DNA from: Aureispira anguillae
Lineage (GTDB): Bacteria > Bacteroidota > Bacteroidia > Chitinophagales > Saprospiraceae
DNA: 64,000 nt
Assembly (NCBI RefSeq): GCF_026000115.1
Contig: NZ_AP026867.1
Span: forward strand, 5,692,001-5,756,000
Direction: 5' to 3'
Part shown: piece after piece, positions 26,397-37,569 of the stretch
Layout: every line of letters starts with the position of its first letter
Numbering within the stretch: the stretch's first letter is position 1
Made by a program: the position numbers and the translations under genes
Notes under the pieces: model-generated
Told to the model about the DNA's origin: nothing
What the model saw: only the letters and a program-made list of their open reading frames with translations
The model's database searches: none

Positions 26397-29393
26397 CTAG
26401 AAATATTTGGTTTCCATGTAAGCAACAGTACCATCTTTTTTCCGCAACATAAACCATCCTGCATCTGTATCATCGGCAATTTTTTTCAGCTCCCCAACAA
26501 CCGTAAAATCTTTTTTGAAATAAAACTTACCCAATTGTTTTGATCCTGTTGTTGGCTCAGCCATTAATTTGGCTTTATCCTTCAATTTAGCTTTAGTCAT
26601 TTTCTTAGTTTCAGCACGCACAGGAGCCACATAAAAGTCATTACTAACAATATCGACATTCTTAGTATGTCCTTTTCCTCCGCCTACTGGAGCTTTCTTT
26701 CCAACAATAGGAGCAGCCTCTACAGGCAAGCCTAAATCACTTCTTAATTTATCCTCACTATAGCCCTGAAGTTCGTCTTTAACAGCCTTGACCAACACTT
26801 TATCTTTATCTACTTGAGTATTTAAAAATGCTTTGCAATCTGCATTTTTCTTATTATCAATAAACCCAACTAAAGCTAATAAAATACGACCTCTCAATGC
26901 TCCGCTACCACTCAATAACGTTTTTACATCAGCATTAAGCATTGAAAAATCTAGATATTTTGTCACATTATTTTTATTAAATGCAGGATTAGCCAATAAA
27001 TCTACAAAATCCTTGCCTTTGGTTTTGTCCGTCTGCATCCAATCTTGGTAAATAGCCAACTGAGCAGCCTTTCGACCAAATTTTAAAAGTAGAGCAGGGT
27101 AAAATGCTGCTTTGTGTTTTTGAATCATTTGATCCTTCTTCAATGAAACTGGACGACAATGAGCTCCACCTAAGGCAATATGACTCAAAGTACCAGCAGT
27201 ACTTACAAGTTTATTGGCGGTAAGGATATCGTCTTTATAATTTGCCAATATAGTACTGTACAACAATTGAATAATAAATCCATCGTCCGTATTAACAGGA
27301 TTGTTAATACGTTCTTGCATTTGCTTAAAACACTTGTCTTTGTCATCCGCCCAACTTTCAATAACAGCTTTGAGCGCACCAGTTGGTTCTATTCCATGTC
27401 GAACATATTCAATTTTGGGACCTGCTACCTTAGGATCAGTCAAAGCAATTACCCCTAATTCACCTGTTTTTTCATTGATAGAACCCGTTGTACCAGCCGT
27501 GATAGATGCTTGTGCCCCTAAAATATCCGCCCTACCTTTTGCTTTCCCTTCTAACATGGTCACCAAGCTACCATGTTTAGCATATTGATCTTTTATAGCA
27601 GCTCTAATAATTGTTTGGTTGCTCGTTGTTGTTGGGTCTATTTTCTTATCATCTAAGTTCAGTCCCTTTCCAAGCAAACTTTTTTTCAGTTTATCATAAT
27701 CTATTTCATTAGAAGAAGTCAAACAAGCCCGTAACAAGACTTTGGGTTTTAGCCCCCCTTTGGTATCCATGTTATTAAAAGCTGCCTCAAAGAAATCTCC
27801 CCAAAACTTTTCATAACTAGCATTTCCTAAATAAAGAGGGGTATCGCTTTTATCTGGATTAGATGTATATTCTCCTGTTTTGGGGTTTTGCTTAACTTCA
27901 GTTTTTGATCCAGCCATTTCTACCATAGTAGAGTTTCCATGACCAGCAACCATCATTTGAGTAATTTTTCCACCCATACCATGTTTAGCCGCTATACTCG
28001 CCAAACCAGTGGCTGTTAATTCTTGAATCTTAGCCACATCTGGACCTTCTATTGCATAGGCGCGAATATTGGCATTTTGAATCACTTTATTGACATGTTG
28101 ATGGCGAATAAAAGCACCATTATGATCATAAAGCGACTGCAATATCAGAGTTAATGGTCGATCTTTTTGCCCTTTGTCTGCTTTTAATTTATCTAAAGAA
28201 GCTTTTTCAAATTTATGATAATTTCGAATATCTGGAAGTGCTCCAGTATAATCCGCAATTTTCGCACCTTCGTCTTTTACTAATTTGACATAAGCCTTCA
28301 CTTCCTCTCCTGTGGGGGTTTGTAAAATAGGATTTTGGCTCGTATAATAGGTTAAGAAAGATTCCGCAGTCGGTTCGTCTGCAATTAACTTCTTAAAAGC
28401 AGGACGAGGGATCGTAGCTTTTACCATAGGACCGCCAATTGTTTTATTCAACTTAGCCACCCACTTTCCTTGTTTCTCTATCTCACTCATGTTGCTCAAC
28501 TGAATTAGTTGTACGGTTGGATCTCCCCCCAATGCACCATTGATTGCTTCACAATAGTTCTTTATATAGGTAAAATTCTTGGCATCTGCCAGCACTTCTT
28601 TTACAACCGTTTCAATTTTTAAGGTTGCCAAGCCACTCAATCCCCAGTCAATAATTCCCCAAATTACTTTACGTTCTGTTTCCGTAAATTTCGGGTCATT
28701 TGCCCAATCCATTTGCTCTGCTTTTCGATGCTGATCAAAAGCTCCAACTGTTAAAGCCATTAATTCAGCTTTATTCTTTCTAGCTCGCTGAACAAGGGGC
28801 GTTTGAACATCTTGCTGTTGAGGAGGGCTATTCATTGGCATTTCTTTGCTTCCTGATCCTTTAGGCCCCTGAATGCCTATTTTTTCTGCCTCTTGTTCTA
28901 GTCCTTTATCCTCATTTATTTTCTTTCCATTTACTTCTGTTGTCTTTGATACTCGCCCTTGCTTTTGTTGAACAACATGCCACAACTCATGTGCAAGGTA
29001 TTCTTCTTGTCCTTTAGCTATGTATATATTGGTTCCTTCTGTATACGCATAAGCCCCCAATTCTTCAGGTTTGGAAGAATTATAATGCACGGTTACATCA
29101 TCTAGAGATATACCAGATTCACGTTCTATCTTCGCTTTCAACTTATCAGGTATTCCTGTTGTATTTTTCTTCTTTACCGAGCTCATTCCTTCAGCGTCCG
29201 TAGAGATTGAATCTTGATAAGCTTGTAAGCTAACCGATTCTTCGCTCTGGTCAACTTGCTGTTGAAATTTTCTCATTTCAATAGCTTCTGGGCTATTATC
29301 TACAAAGTCATTAATTTGATTGCTCTTATTTTGAGCTGATTCATTACTTAGCGTTTTTGAATCAAATTCATTATCGTTTATAGTTTTTTTCAT
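26397..29393 (-). CDS. Large DUF4157 (eCIS-core) protein with possible caspase-like His/Cys pair and SH3-like C-terminus
   Basis: 998 residues. There is no signal peptide. A low-complexity polar N-terminus is followed by the DUF4157 domain (about 81-145), whose zinc-metallopeptidase motif HELWH (135-139) is intact and followed by VVQQKQGRV. DUF4157 proteins are linked by genome surveys to extracellular contractile injection systems and polymorphic effectors. At 480-490 a hydrophobic strand ends in AGHGNS (His485), and at 551-560 another ends in LLRACLTSS (Cys557), the arrangement of clan CD cysteine peptidases. The last 70 residues resemble a bacterial SH3 domain (KAKLMAEPTTGSKQLG, then GWFMLRKKDGTVAYM). 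No injection-system structural genes are in the window. Likely an effector or self-processing protein (inference). Confidence 0.82.
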   Translation of the reverse strand: MKKTINDNEFDSKTLSNESAQNKSNQINDFVDNSPEAIEMRKFQQQVDQSEESVSLQAYQDSISTDAEGMSSVKKKNTTGIPDKLKAKIERESGISLDDVTVHYNSSKPEELGAYAYTEGTNIYIAKGQEEYLAHELWHVVQQKQGRVSKTTEVNGKKINEDKGLEQEAEKIGIQGPKGSGSKEMPMNSPPQQQDVQTPLVQRARKNKAELMALTVGAFDQHRKAEQMDWANDPKFTETERKVIWGIIDWGLSGLATLKIETVVKEVLADAKNFTYIKNYCEAINGALGGDPTVQLIQLSNMSEIEKQGKWVAKLNKTIGGPMVKATIPRPAFKKLIADEPTAESFLTYYTSQNPILQTPTGEEVKAYVKLVKDEGAKIADYTGALPDIRNYHKFEKASLDKLKADKGQKDRPLTLILQSLYDHNGAFIRHQHVNKVIQNANIRAYAIEGPDVAKIQELTATGLASIAAKHGMGGKITQMMVAGHGNSTMVEMAGSKTEVKQNPKTGEYTSNPDKSDTPLYLGNASYEKFWGDFFEAAFNNMDTKGGLKPKVLLRACLTSSNEIDYDKLKKSLLGKGLNLDDKKIDPTTTSNQTIIRAAIKDQYAKHGSLVTMLEGKAKGRADILGAQASITAGTTGSINEKTGELGVIALTDPKVAGPKIEYVRHGIEPTGALKAVIESWADDKDKCFKQMQERINNPVNTDDGFIIQLLYSTILANYKDDILTANKLVSTAGTLSHIALGGAHCRPVSLKKDQMIQKHKAAFYPALLLKFGRKAAQLAIYQDWMQTDKTKGKDFVDLLANPAFNKNNVTKYLDFSMLNADVKTLLSGSGALRGRILLALVGFIDNKKNADCKAFLNTQVDKDKVLVKAVKDELQGYSEDKLRSDLGLPVEAAPIVGKKAPVGGGKGHTKNVDIVSNDFYVAPVRAETKKMTKAKLKDKAKLMAEPTTGSKQLGKFYFKKDFTVVGELKKIADDTDAGWFMLRKKDGTVAYMETKYF

Positions 29394-29830
29394 AGCTTTA
29401 TTGTTATCAATAGAACACTTTGCAGCCGCCTTATATTAGGTTGATTTTCTCCACAAAGTATTGCCAACAGAATTGGGTATTTATGTACAGGCTTACTTCT
29501 TCACGCACTCATAAAACACAGAATATAAGCAAGTTAAAGATAAATCACAAGATTTTCAACATTAAAAAAGTATTATTTGTATAATTAACATTCTGAAAAA
29601 CAGCAAAAAAGATAAGCTTTTCAAAAAGCAAAAACAGCAAATAATTGAGGTATAAAAAAATAGTTTTAACAACAACAATAGTTTCAAAAAACAACAAAAC
29701 TCCTATAAATAAAAGATTATAGGTTTGAAATAAGAATTTCAAATTAATATTACTAAACTGCTTATTAACAATAAATAGAGTGCTTATCTCCTTCAAAAAG
29801 AAGCTCAAAGAGACAGAAAAATAATTCCCA
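29394..29830. other. AT-rich gap upstream of the DUF4157 gene
   Basis: No supported gene. A minus-strand frame (29545-29808) is Phe/Leu/Asn-rich because of base composition and is not accepted. No clear promoter match was found. Confidence 0.5.
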
Positions 29831-30202
29831 ATGAACCAAACGCCACTAATAGACGATCAATCACTAGAAACAGATCCTTATCAAAATGTACAATACCAAA
29901 ATAAAATCTGCATTCGATGGAATTTTGTGATGGTGCTAATCAGTGCCCTCTCATATCCGCTCACAGAGATAAACAATGAATTATCGATTTCAGAAAGAGT
30001 TTTGGATGCTTTGTTGTATAGCCTTTTTATTAATCCATTTTTAGCCACTTTTCTTGGACTATTGATCGCTTTCATACCCTACAAAGGCTTGTTCTTACAT
30101 CAAAAGTATAAGCGGTCATTTCTACTTAGTTGGCTATCATTAAACATCTTATTCACGCTCTTCGTTCTTGTTATCCTTAGCTATCCTCTTTGGAAACAAT
30201 AG
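29831..30202 (+). CDS. Small membrane protein, 123 aa, unknown
   Basis: A polar N-terminus of about 27 residues is followed by three hydrophobic segments (about 30-45, 60-85 and 97-119) separated by basic loops (YKGLFLHQKYKRSF). It looks like a genuine small inner-membrane protein. I do not recognise the family. It stands alone, divergent from the DUF4157 gene with the AT-rich gap between. Confidence 0.65.
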   Translation: MNQTPLIDDQSLETDPYQNVQYQNKICIRWNFVMVLISALSYPLTEINNELSISERVLDALLYSLFINPFLATFLGLLIAFIPYKGLFLHQKYKRSFLLSWLSLNILFTLFVLVILSYPLWKQ

Positions 30203-30744
30203 CCCCTATCCCCTCTCTTAAGAACTTACTCCCCAACACCATAGCCAGCTCACTTTTAAACTATTTACCCACCAACCAAATTAAACACAAACCACTGTAT
30301 TACAGCATATTACAACACAAAAATTCATCAACAAGTGTAAAAAATCATAAATTATGGTTTAAAATAATTCTTGTATTTAATATATATTAGAACGTAGTAA
30401 TCAGAACTCAAAATGAGTTTACACTTCATTATTTCTAATAACAAAATTCAAATACAATGAACCACCCTCCTATTATTCGATTTTGTCACAGCCCTCCCAT
30501 CAACCTCATGCTCAACAAGACGTATTCTAGGTAAAGAAATTACTTTTTTAAATTCTCCCTACTCCCAACCACAAGCAATTCGTTTCACTACCTATAATTT
30601 TGCTAATCTTTGTTATCCATCATATTTATAATATGGATTTATTAAAAAATATATCTATTTATTATGCAATATATTCCCCCAAAGAAAAGCGGTATCCTTT
30701 TAATCATTTGCTTAAAAAAGCAATCACAATTTTAACCAAATATT
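30203..30744. other. Intergenic region before the tandem-repeat T9SS protein
   Basis: About 540 bases, AT-rich, no gene or strong hairpin recognised. Short open frames here have no coding character. Confidence 0.55.
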
Positions 30745-32928
30745 ATGAAAAACTTATTATGGCTATGGGTAGCCTCCTTTTTATCAATATCCATAGCATC
30801 TGCTCAAACACAATGCCCCGATAACATTTTTATCAATGGCGATTTAGAAACAGGTACCCCAACAGGATCCCATCAGGATATTGAAAATGCCAATGGATTC
30901 AGTCGTATTTGGGCAACAGGTAGCTGGGCTGATTATTATACAGCTACAACAGGACCTTTTTCGCCATACCCTGCTCCTGCAACAGGTAACTATGCCAGTT
31001 GTTGGATTGCCAATTATAATGGAGGAGGAACTGTTTATAGAGAAGGTTTTAAGGCCTCTTTAATGTATACTTTACCTCCCAATACAGGTTCTTATACCTT
31101 GACCTTTGACATGGCCTGTCTTGGAGGTTGGGGCAACTCTGAAGTAGCGGTATATGGAATAAGCAACTCGTCAGGAGCTGCCGCACCTAGCCCTACAGGA
31201 GCTTTTACACCGACCAATATGAATTTATATGGTCCAGCAAATACTGTATTATTAAATACCATTCCTATTTCTGCTAGTTCATGTAGCAACAACAAAACCC
31301 TACAAGCTGTAACGATTAATACCAATGCTGCGGGTTACCCTGCTGCGGGTGTAACGCATATCTTTATCACACATAGTGATAACAATACCATCAATGGAGC
31401 TTTGTATATGGGCTTTGACAATTTCTGTTTGTCTGTTTCTAGCGACTGCCCTGCAAGTTATGTAAGCAATGGCGATTTAGAATCAGGAACGCCAACAACT
31501 AGCGATCAGGATATTGATAATGCAACGGATTTCCGTAGAATATGGGGTCCAGGAAGTAATGCAGATTATTATACAGCTACAACAGGACCTTTTTTCCCAT
31601 ACCCTGCCCCTCAAACAGGTAATTATGCAGGTTGTTGGATCGCCAATTTTAATGGTGGAGGAACGACTTATAGAGAAGGATTCCAATCTAGATTGGTGTC
31701 TACCATCTTGCCGAATACAGGTTCTTATACCCTAAAATTTGATATGGCTTGTCTATATGGTTGGGGTAATTCTGAGGTAGCTGTTTATGGCGTTTATAAC
31801 CCAAGTAATGGTAATGCTCCCAATTCTCCTACTGGTGCATTTACGCCCGACAACATGAGTCTATTCCCTGCGGGTACTACTGTATTGTTGGGAACCATCA
31901 GCATTTCAAGTAGCAGCTGCTCAAATACCAAAACGAACCATACGATCACGTTTAATTCTAATGCAGCGGGTTTCCCTGCCTTAGGAATGACACACTTCTT
32001 TATTACGCATAGTGACAATACTACTCTTAATGGAGCCTTATACATGGGTTTTGACAATTTCTGCTTACAATCTTTCCAAGAATTACCTTGTCCAAAAATC
32101 ACAGACTCTAGAGCGGAGTGTATTGATGATGTCAATGGAGATGGTGTTCCAGATTATAACATTCAAATTACCGTTGATAATCCTGGTATTATCAATTTCT
32201 CAACTCCTTGTGGAACAATTTCACCAGGCTCTATGTCAATTCCCGCAGCTGGTACTTACAACCTAACCATCACCTCCAATGGTACTTGTAGTCCATTTGC
32301 TTTTTACTATGAGTCGTTGGATAGTAATCAAGAGCTTTGCTGGAAAGATAAAGTTGAAACAGAATTACCTCCTTGTAAAAAGGAGTGTCTATGCGATGAA
32401 TCATTCTTTGATGATGTAAATTTAGGATATAATGCGGTATTGGATTGTCCTAATGACATCTTTACTCCTATTGCACTAACAGATTGTGACCGAGTATTGT
32501 GGTTTATTGATGGTAATCATGTCGCTACTACTATTGGCAATGCTTCATTTGTAAATCCTCACATTACAGGTCATTATGAGCTTTGTATAGAAGTACATCG
32601 TACACAAGCAGACGGTACCGTTTGTAAACATAGATTCTGTAGAAATTTATTCTCTGCTTTGCAATGCTTAAATAGAGCTAGGTTGGGAGTTAATCCAAAC
32701 CCTGCTAATGATAGAGTAACATTAAGTTGGACAACAGAGGAAGTTCCAGATCGTCTATCAATTGGTTTATTCAACTCAAGCGGTATTGAAATCCAAAGAA
32801 TTAATGAGATTAATGGACATGAGGGTAAATTGGAAATCAATGTTCAAGCCTTAGAAAGTGGCTTATACTTTATAAAAGTTGAAGGAAGCGAATATGCTCC
32901 TAGACCAATTAAATTTGTAAAGAAGTAA
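30745..32928 (+). CDS. T9SS-exported surface protein with two tandem 206-residue domains
   Basis: 727 residues. A signal peptide ends near residue 21. Two closely related domains occupy about 24-229 and 235-440, each with NGDLE.GTPT..DQDI or HQDI, DYYTATTGPF.PYPAP.TGNYA, YREGF, GSYTL.FDMAC, WGNSEVAVYG and ALYMGFDNFCL blocks. This looks like a carbohydrate-binding/jelly-roll type fold. A Cys-rich region (about 445-640, including DVNGDGVPDYNI, a possible Ca-binding loop) precedes the T9SS type A tail (about 650-727, LGVNPNPANDRVTLSW, then LESGLYFIKV). Probably a cell-surface adhesin or glycan-binding protein. The DNA of the two domains is also similar, indicating a fairly recent internal duplication. 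Confidence 0.88.
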   Translation: MKNLLWLWVASFLSISIASAQTQCPDNIFINGDLETGTPTGSHQDIENANGFSRIWATGSWADYYTATTGPFSPYPAPATGNYASCWIANYNGGGTVYREGFKASLMYTLPPNTGSYTLTFDMACLGGWGNSEVAVYGISNSSGAAAPSPTGAFTPTNMNLYGPANTVLLNTIPISASSCSNNKTLQAVTINTNAAGYPAAGVTHIFITHSDNNTINGALYMGFDNFCLSVSSDCPASYVSNGDLESGTPTTSDQDIDNATDFRRIWGPGSNADYYTATTGPFFPYPAPQTGNYAGCWIANFNGGGTTYREGFQSRLVSTILPNTGSYTLKFDMACLYGWGNSEVAVYGVYNPSNGNAPNSPTGAFTPDNMSLFPAGTTVLLGTISISSSSCSNTKTNHTITFNSNAAGFPALGMTHFFITHSDNTTLNGALYMGFDNFCLQSFQELPCPKITDSRAECIDDVNGDGVPDYNIQITVDNPGIINFSTPCGTISPGSMSIPAAGTYNLTITSNGTCSPFAFYYESLDSNQELCWKDKVETELPPCKKECLCDESFFDDVNLGYNAVLDCPNDIFTPIALTDCDRVLWFIDGNHVATTIGNASFVNPHITGHYELCIEVHRTQADGTVCKHRFCRNLFSALQCLNRARLGVNPNPANDRVTLSWTTEEVPDRLSIGLFNSSGIEIQRINEINGHEGKLEINVQALESGLYFIKVEGSEYAPRPIKFVKK

Positions 32929-32968
32929 GAGCTTTTTAAGTAGTTAAACCTCGTAGTGAAACGATAAT

Positions 32969-33006
32969 AATGGGCACTCCTAATTTAAGGGGTGTCCATT
33001 TTTTTA
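32969..33006 (+). terminator. Rho-independent terminator of the T9SS surface-protein gene
   Basis: An 11-bp stem with two G-T pairs (32970-32980 with 32989-32999), a loop of 8 bases and six Ts. Confidence 0.85.
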
Positions 33007-33025
33007 GGATATGATCCCTACTAAA

Positions 33026-33058
33026 ACAAAAAAGGAACTGCTCAAAAGAACAGTTCCT
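33026..33058 (-). terminator. Rho-independent terminator of the rpoBC transcript
   Basis: An 8-bp stem (33033-33040 with 33051-33058). Read leftward it is followed by a T run. It lies 27 bp after the rpoC stop. Confidence 0.85.
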
Positions 33059-33084
33059 CAAATATAATGTATAGACCTAGTCTA

Positions 33085-36000
33085 TTATTCTCCAATAATC
33101 ACTTCTTCTTCCGCAGCAGCTTCTTCCGCTCTACGTTTAGCCTCAATTGCTTCCATTTTTTCCATGTCAGCTACGATCAATTTATCAAAATGTCTTAGAC
33201 CAGTACCAGCAGGGATTTTCTTACCAACAATAACATTCTCTTTCAACCCTTGTAAGTAATCAGCAGCAGCAGAAATAGAAGCTGTACTTAATACTTTAGT
33301 AGTTTCTTGGAATGATGCAGCAGAAATCCAGCTCTTCGTACCCAAAGAAGATTTAGTAATACCTTGCAATAATGGCTTGGCAGTAGCAGGAATTGCAGGA
33401 CGAGCTTGCAATGCTTTACGATCATTACGTTTTAGATAAGCTTTCTCTTCTTGGAATTGGCGCTCAGTAATCAACATACCAGCAACAATTTTGGTAGAAC
33501 CTCCAGCATCTTCAACAATCAATTTATCATAAATATCCTCGTTCTCTTCTAAGAAATCGCTTTTTAGTACGGCTTCTTTTTCCAAGAATTTAGTATCACC
33601 AGCATCCAAAATCTGTACCTTACGCATCATTTGACGTACAATTACCTCAATGTGCTTATCATTAATCGTAATACCTTGCGCACGATAAACCTCTTGAACT
33701 CCATTTACAAGATACTGTTGAACCGCAAAAGGACCTTCAATAGATAAAATATCATGTGGTGCAATGTTACCATTTGACAATGGCATACCTGCACGAACAA
33801 AGTCACCCTCTTGAACCAAGATATGGCGAGAAAGGCCAATCAAATACTTGCGTTTTTGACCATCTTTTGCCGTAACAATACATTCACGATTACCACGCTT
33901 AATTCTACCAAAACTAACTACACCGTCAATCTCAGTAGCCACAGCAGGAGTAGAAGGTTTACGAGCTTCAAACAATTCTGTTACCCTCGGTAAACCACCC
34001 GTGATATCCTGAATTTTCCCCATCACACGAGGAATCTTCACAATCGACTGTCCTTTTACTACTTTTTGTTCATCACTAACGTCAATAAAAGCACCTACAG
34101 GTACATTATAAGAACGAAGTGTATCACCAGCAGCATCTACGATCTTAATCGCAGGAACCTGCTTCTTATTTTTAGATTCGATAACAACGAATTGCTCATG
34201 TCCAGTTTGCTCATCACGCTCAACACGATATGTCTTACCTTCAATGATGTTTTCAAATTCGATAGAACCATCAAACTCAGTAATAATGGCAGCGTTATAA
34301 GGATCCCAATCACAAATTTTGTCCCCTTTGGCAATCATGTCCCCATCATTTACGTACAATGCAGCACCATACATAATATAGTTAGAAGACAAGACACGAT
34401 TTGTTTTGGTATCAATAATACGCAATTCACCAGAACGAGAAATAACAACAGGGAATTCCTTGCCATTCTCCTCATCTTTATAGATAACCGTACGCACACC
34501 ATCAAACTCTAGACGTCCTTCAAACTTAGAAATCAAGCTAGATTCTTCAACCGTATACGAAGCAGTACCCCCTACGTGGAATGTACGAAGTGTCAACTGT
34601 GTACCTGGCTCACCAATTGATTGAGCAGCAATAATACCAACAGCATCACCACGCTCTGCTAAACGACCAGTTGCTAAGTTTTTGCCATAACACTTGAGAC
34701 AAACACCACGTTTTGCTTCACAAGTTAAAACAGAACGAACAATCACTGATTCAATTCCTAGCTCACCTATTAAGACAGCCATTTCAGCAGAGATAACCTC
34801 TTCTGTTGAAACAAGAATTTCATCGGTTTCAGGATGTTTAATATCATGCAAAGGATAACGCCCTTCAATTCTATCGCTAAGAGATTGAATAATTTTATCA
34901 TTCTCAATCAAAGCCGTACGCTTAATACCTCTTAGAGTTGTACAAGTATCAATATTGATTACAACATCTTGAGCAACGTCTACCAAACGACGAGTCAAAT
35001 ATCCCGCATCCGCTGTTTTTAATGCCGTATCCGCCAAACCTTTACGAGCACCATGCGTAGAGATAAAGTACTCTAATACCGACAAACCTTGTACAAAGTT
35101 CGCCAATACTGGGTTTTCAATAATTGCTCCACCAGTATCGCCTGATTTTCTAGGTTTTGCCATCAATCCCCTCAATCCGCACAACTGCTTAATTTGCTGT
35201 TTAGATCCACGGGCACCAGAATCTAACATCATATATACCGAGTTAAATCCTTGTTTGTGCGAAGCCATTTCGTCCATCAAGACATTGGTAATTTCATTAT
35301 CCGCCTGTGTCCATTCATCAATAATCTGGTTATAACGCTCATTATTGGTGATAAGCCCCATATTGTAGTTGTTCCAAATATCCTCGATCTCTTCATGCGC
35401 TGTTTCTAGACGTTTTGCACGAACAGAAGGCGTAATCAAATCGGGAAGGTTGAAAGACAAACCACCACGATAAGCCCAATAGAAACCCATATCCTTGATA
35501 TCATCCAAGAAAGTGGCTGTAGTACTCGTATTGGTACGCTTTAAGATACCAGAAATAACTTTTTTCAAGTTTCTCTTAGACAACTCTTGGTTGATATAAG
35601 GAACTGTTTCTGGTACTTTTTCATTAAAGATCACACGACCGACAGTAGTTTCGATGCGTTTTCCATAGATCAAGTTGCCTTCTTCATCCTCTGTTCTTGC
35701 ACGAACCTTTATCAAGGCATGCAAGTCTATATTACCTTCGTTGTAAGCAATGATAACCTCTTCTGCTGAATAGAAAGAACGACCTTCTCCCTTTACAACA
35801 ATGTCATCTTGGCTACGTTTTTCTTTTGTCAAATAATAAAGTCCCAAAACCATATCCTGAGAAGGTAGGGTAATAGGAGTACCATTCTGAGGATTCAACA
35901 TATTGTGCGCAGAAAGCATCAACATTTGAGCCTCCAAAATAGCTTGGTTCCCCAATGGTACGTGAACAGCCATCTGGTCACCATCAAAATCCGCATTAAA

Positions 36001-37425
36001 TGCAGAACAAACCAACGGATGCAATTGAATTGCTTTTCCTTCGATCAAGGTAGGTTGGAAAGCCTGAATAGACAAACGGTGAAGCGTAGGAGCACGGTTA
36101 AGCATTACAGGGTGTCCCTTCAATACATTCTCCAAAATATCCCAAATAATAGGATCTTTACGATCTACCAATTTCTTAGCAGATTTCACCGTTTTAACGA
36201 TTCCTCGCTCAATCAATTTACGAATGACAAACGGCTTGAACAACTCAGCTGCCATTCCCTTAGGAATACCACATTCATGCAATTTTAAGGTAGGACCTAC
36301 AACAATTACAGAACGACCAGAGTAATCCACACGTTTACCCAATAAGTTTTGACGGAAACGCCCTTGTTTACCTTTTAGTACATCTGACAAAGATTTTAAG
36401 GCACGTCCTCCCTCTGCTTTTACAGCATTTGACTTACGAGAGTTATCAAATAAAGAATCAACCGCCTCTTGAAGCATACGTTTTTCGTTACGTAAAATTA
36501 CTTCAGGCGCTTTGATTTCTAATAAACGTTTTAGACGATTGTTACGGATAATCACACGACGATATAAATCGTTCATATCCGAACTTGCAAAACGACCACC
36601 ATCCAAAGGCACCAATGGACGAAGTTCTGGTGGAATAACTGGCAAGTACTCAATTACCATCCACTCAGGCTTGTTCTCCATACGAGTATGCCCATCTCTA
36701 AAGGCTTCAACAACACGCAAACGTTTTAACGCTTCCGATTTACGTTGCTGAGAATTCTCAGTAGCCGCTTTGTGACGCAATTCGTAAGCGATTTTGTCTA
36801 AGTCCATCCGACTCAGTAGTTCTCTTACGGCATCTGCGCCCATTTTGGCGATAAATTTATTTGGATCATCATCAGGCAACAAAAGATTTTCTTTTGGCAA
36901 TGACTCCATAATATCTAAATACTCCTCTTCAGTAATCAAGTCCTTAACTTCACTACCGTTGATTTCTCTACCAGCAATAATACCTGGTTGAATCACTACA
37001 TAACGCTCGTAATAGATAATGGTTTCTAATTTCTTAGAAGAATATCCTAACAAATAGCCAATTTTGTTAGGTAGTGATTTAAAGTACCAAATGTGCACAA
37101 CAGGAACCACCAATTTGATGTGCCCCATACGTTCACGACGTACTTTTTTCTCCGTTACTTCAACACCACAACGATCACAAACAATACCTTTATAACGAAT
37201 ACGTTTATATTTACCACAATAGCATTCATAATCCTTTACAGGACCAAATATGCGCTCACAAAATAGCCCGTCACGTTCTGGTTTGTAAGAGCGATAATTA
37301 ATGGTTTCTGGTTTTAAAACCTCACCATAAGAACGCTCTAAAATAGCATCTGGAGAAGCCAAACTCAATACAATTGAATTGAATTGAGGTCTTGACTTAG
37401 CGTTGTAATTCTTTTTAAAAGGCAT
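33085..37425 (-). CDS. rpoC: DNA-directed RNA polymerase beta' subunit
   Basis: 1446 residues, in the usual size range for Bacteroidota. The catalytic magnesium-binding motif NADFDGD is present in [14 protein letters not shown]. The N-terminal zinc ribbon is [22 protein letters not shown] (named here by its ends, CYCG and CDRCG), and the second zinc site cysteines are in [15 protein letters not shown]. The C-terminus is Glu/Ala-rich ([16 protein letters not shown]). It forms the active-site cleft of RNA polymerase with RpoB, encoded just upstream; the 144-bp gap between them contains a 14-bp hairpin. Confidence 0.99.
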   Translation of the reverse strand: MPFKKNYNAKSRPQFNSIVLSLASPDAILERSYGEVLKPETINYRSYKPERDGLFCERIFGPVKDYECYCGKYKRIRYKGIVCDRCGVEVTEKKVRRERMGHIKLVVPVVHIWYFKSLPNKIGYLLGYSSKKLETIIYYERYVVIQPGIIAGREINGSEVKDLITEEEYLDIMESLPKENLLLPDDDPNKFIAKMGADAVRELLSRMDLDKIAYELRHKAATENSQQRKSEALKRLRVVEAFRDGHTRMENKPEWMVIEYLPVIPPELRPLVPLDGGRFASSDMNDLYRRVIIRNNRLKRLLEIKAPEVILRNEKRMLQEAVDSLFDNSRKSNAVKAEGGRALKSLSDVLKGKQGRFRQNLLGKRVDYSGRSVIVVGPTLKLHECGIPKGMAAELFKPFVIRKLIERGIVKTVKSAKKLVDRKDPIIWDILENVLKGHPVMLNRAPTLHRLSIQAFQPTLIEGKAIQLHPLVCSAFNADFDGDQMAVHVPLGNQAILEAQMLMLSAHNMLNPQNGTPITLPSQDMVLGLYYLTKEKRSQDDIVVKGEGRSFYSAEEVIIAYNEGNIDLHALIKVRARTEDEEGNLIYGKRIETTVGRVIFNEKVPETVPYINQELSKRNLKKVISGILKRTNTSTTATFLDDIKDMGFYWAYRGGLSFNLPDLITPSVRAKRLETAHEEIEDIWNNYNMGLITNNERYNQIIDEWTQADNEITNVLMDEMASHKQGFNSVYMMLDSGARGSKQQIKQLCGLRGLMAKPRKSGDTGGAIIENPVLANFVQGLSVLEYFISTHGARKGLADTALKTADAGYLTRRLVDVAQDVVINIDTCTTLRGIKRTALIENDKIIQSLSDRIEGRYPLHDIKHPETDEILVSTEEVISAEMAVLIGELGIESVIVRSVLTCEAKRGVCLKCYGKNLATGRLAERGDAVGIIAAQSIGEPGTQLTLRTFHVGGTASYTVEESSLISKFEGRLEFDGVRTVIYKDEENGKEFPVVISRSGELRIIDTKTNRVLSSNYIMYGAALYVNDGDMIAKGDKICDWDPYNAAIITEFDGSIEFENIIEGKTYRVERDEQTGHEQFVVIESKNKKQVPAIKIVDAAGDTLRSYNVPVGAFIDVSDEQKVVKGQSIVKIPRVMGKIQDITGGLPRVTELFEARKPSTPAVATEIDGVVSFGRIKRGNRECIVTAKDGQKRKYLIGLSRHILVQEGDFVRAGMPLSNGNIAPHDILSIEGPFAVQQYLVNGVQEVYRAQGITINDKHIEVIVRQMMRKVQILDAGDTKFLEKEAVLKSDFLEENEDIYDKLIVEDAGGSTKIVAGMLITERQFQEEKAYLKRNDRKALQARPAIPATAKPLLQGITKSSLGTKSWISAASFQETTKVLSTASISAAADYLQGLKENVIVGKKIPAGTGLRHFDKLIVADMEKMEAIEAKRRAEEAAAEEEVIIGE

Positions 37426-37485
37426 AAATCTATTTTTTTTATAATCTGCGAGTACCGTTCGAAAGCACTTAAAAGATTAAGGGCT

Positions 37486-37521
37486 GAAACCTTTCAAGGT
37501 TTTGAGGCCTTGAAAGGTTTC
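37486..37521 (-). other. Perfect 14-bp stem-loop between rpoB and rpoC
   Basis: The stem 37486-37499 pairs with 37508-37521 around an 8-base loop. No T tract follows on the minus strand, so it is not a normal terminator. A role in RNA processing or in setting the rpoB:rpoC ratio is inference. Confidence 0.7.
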
Positions 37522-37569
37522 TATATAAATAAGCTATTTACAATAATTATTAAGACAGCAAAACTGGTC

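Noticed and set aside
29545-29808. Minus-strand open frame of 87 codons between the DUF4157 gene and the 123-aa membrane protein gene
   Set aside because: It is made of Phe, Leu, Ile and Asn codons expected from AT-rich DNA, has no usual coding character and no promoter or neighbour support.
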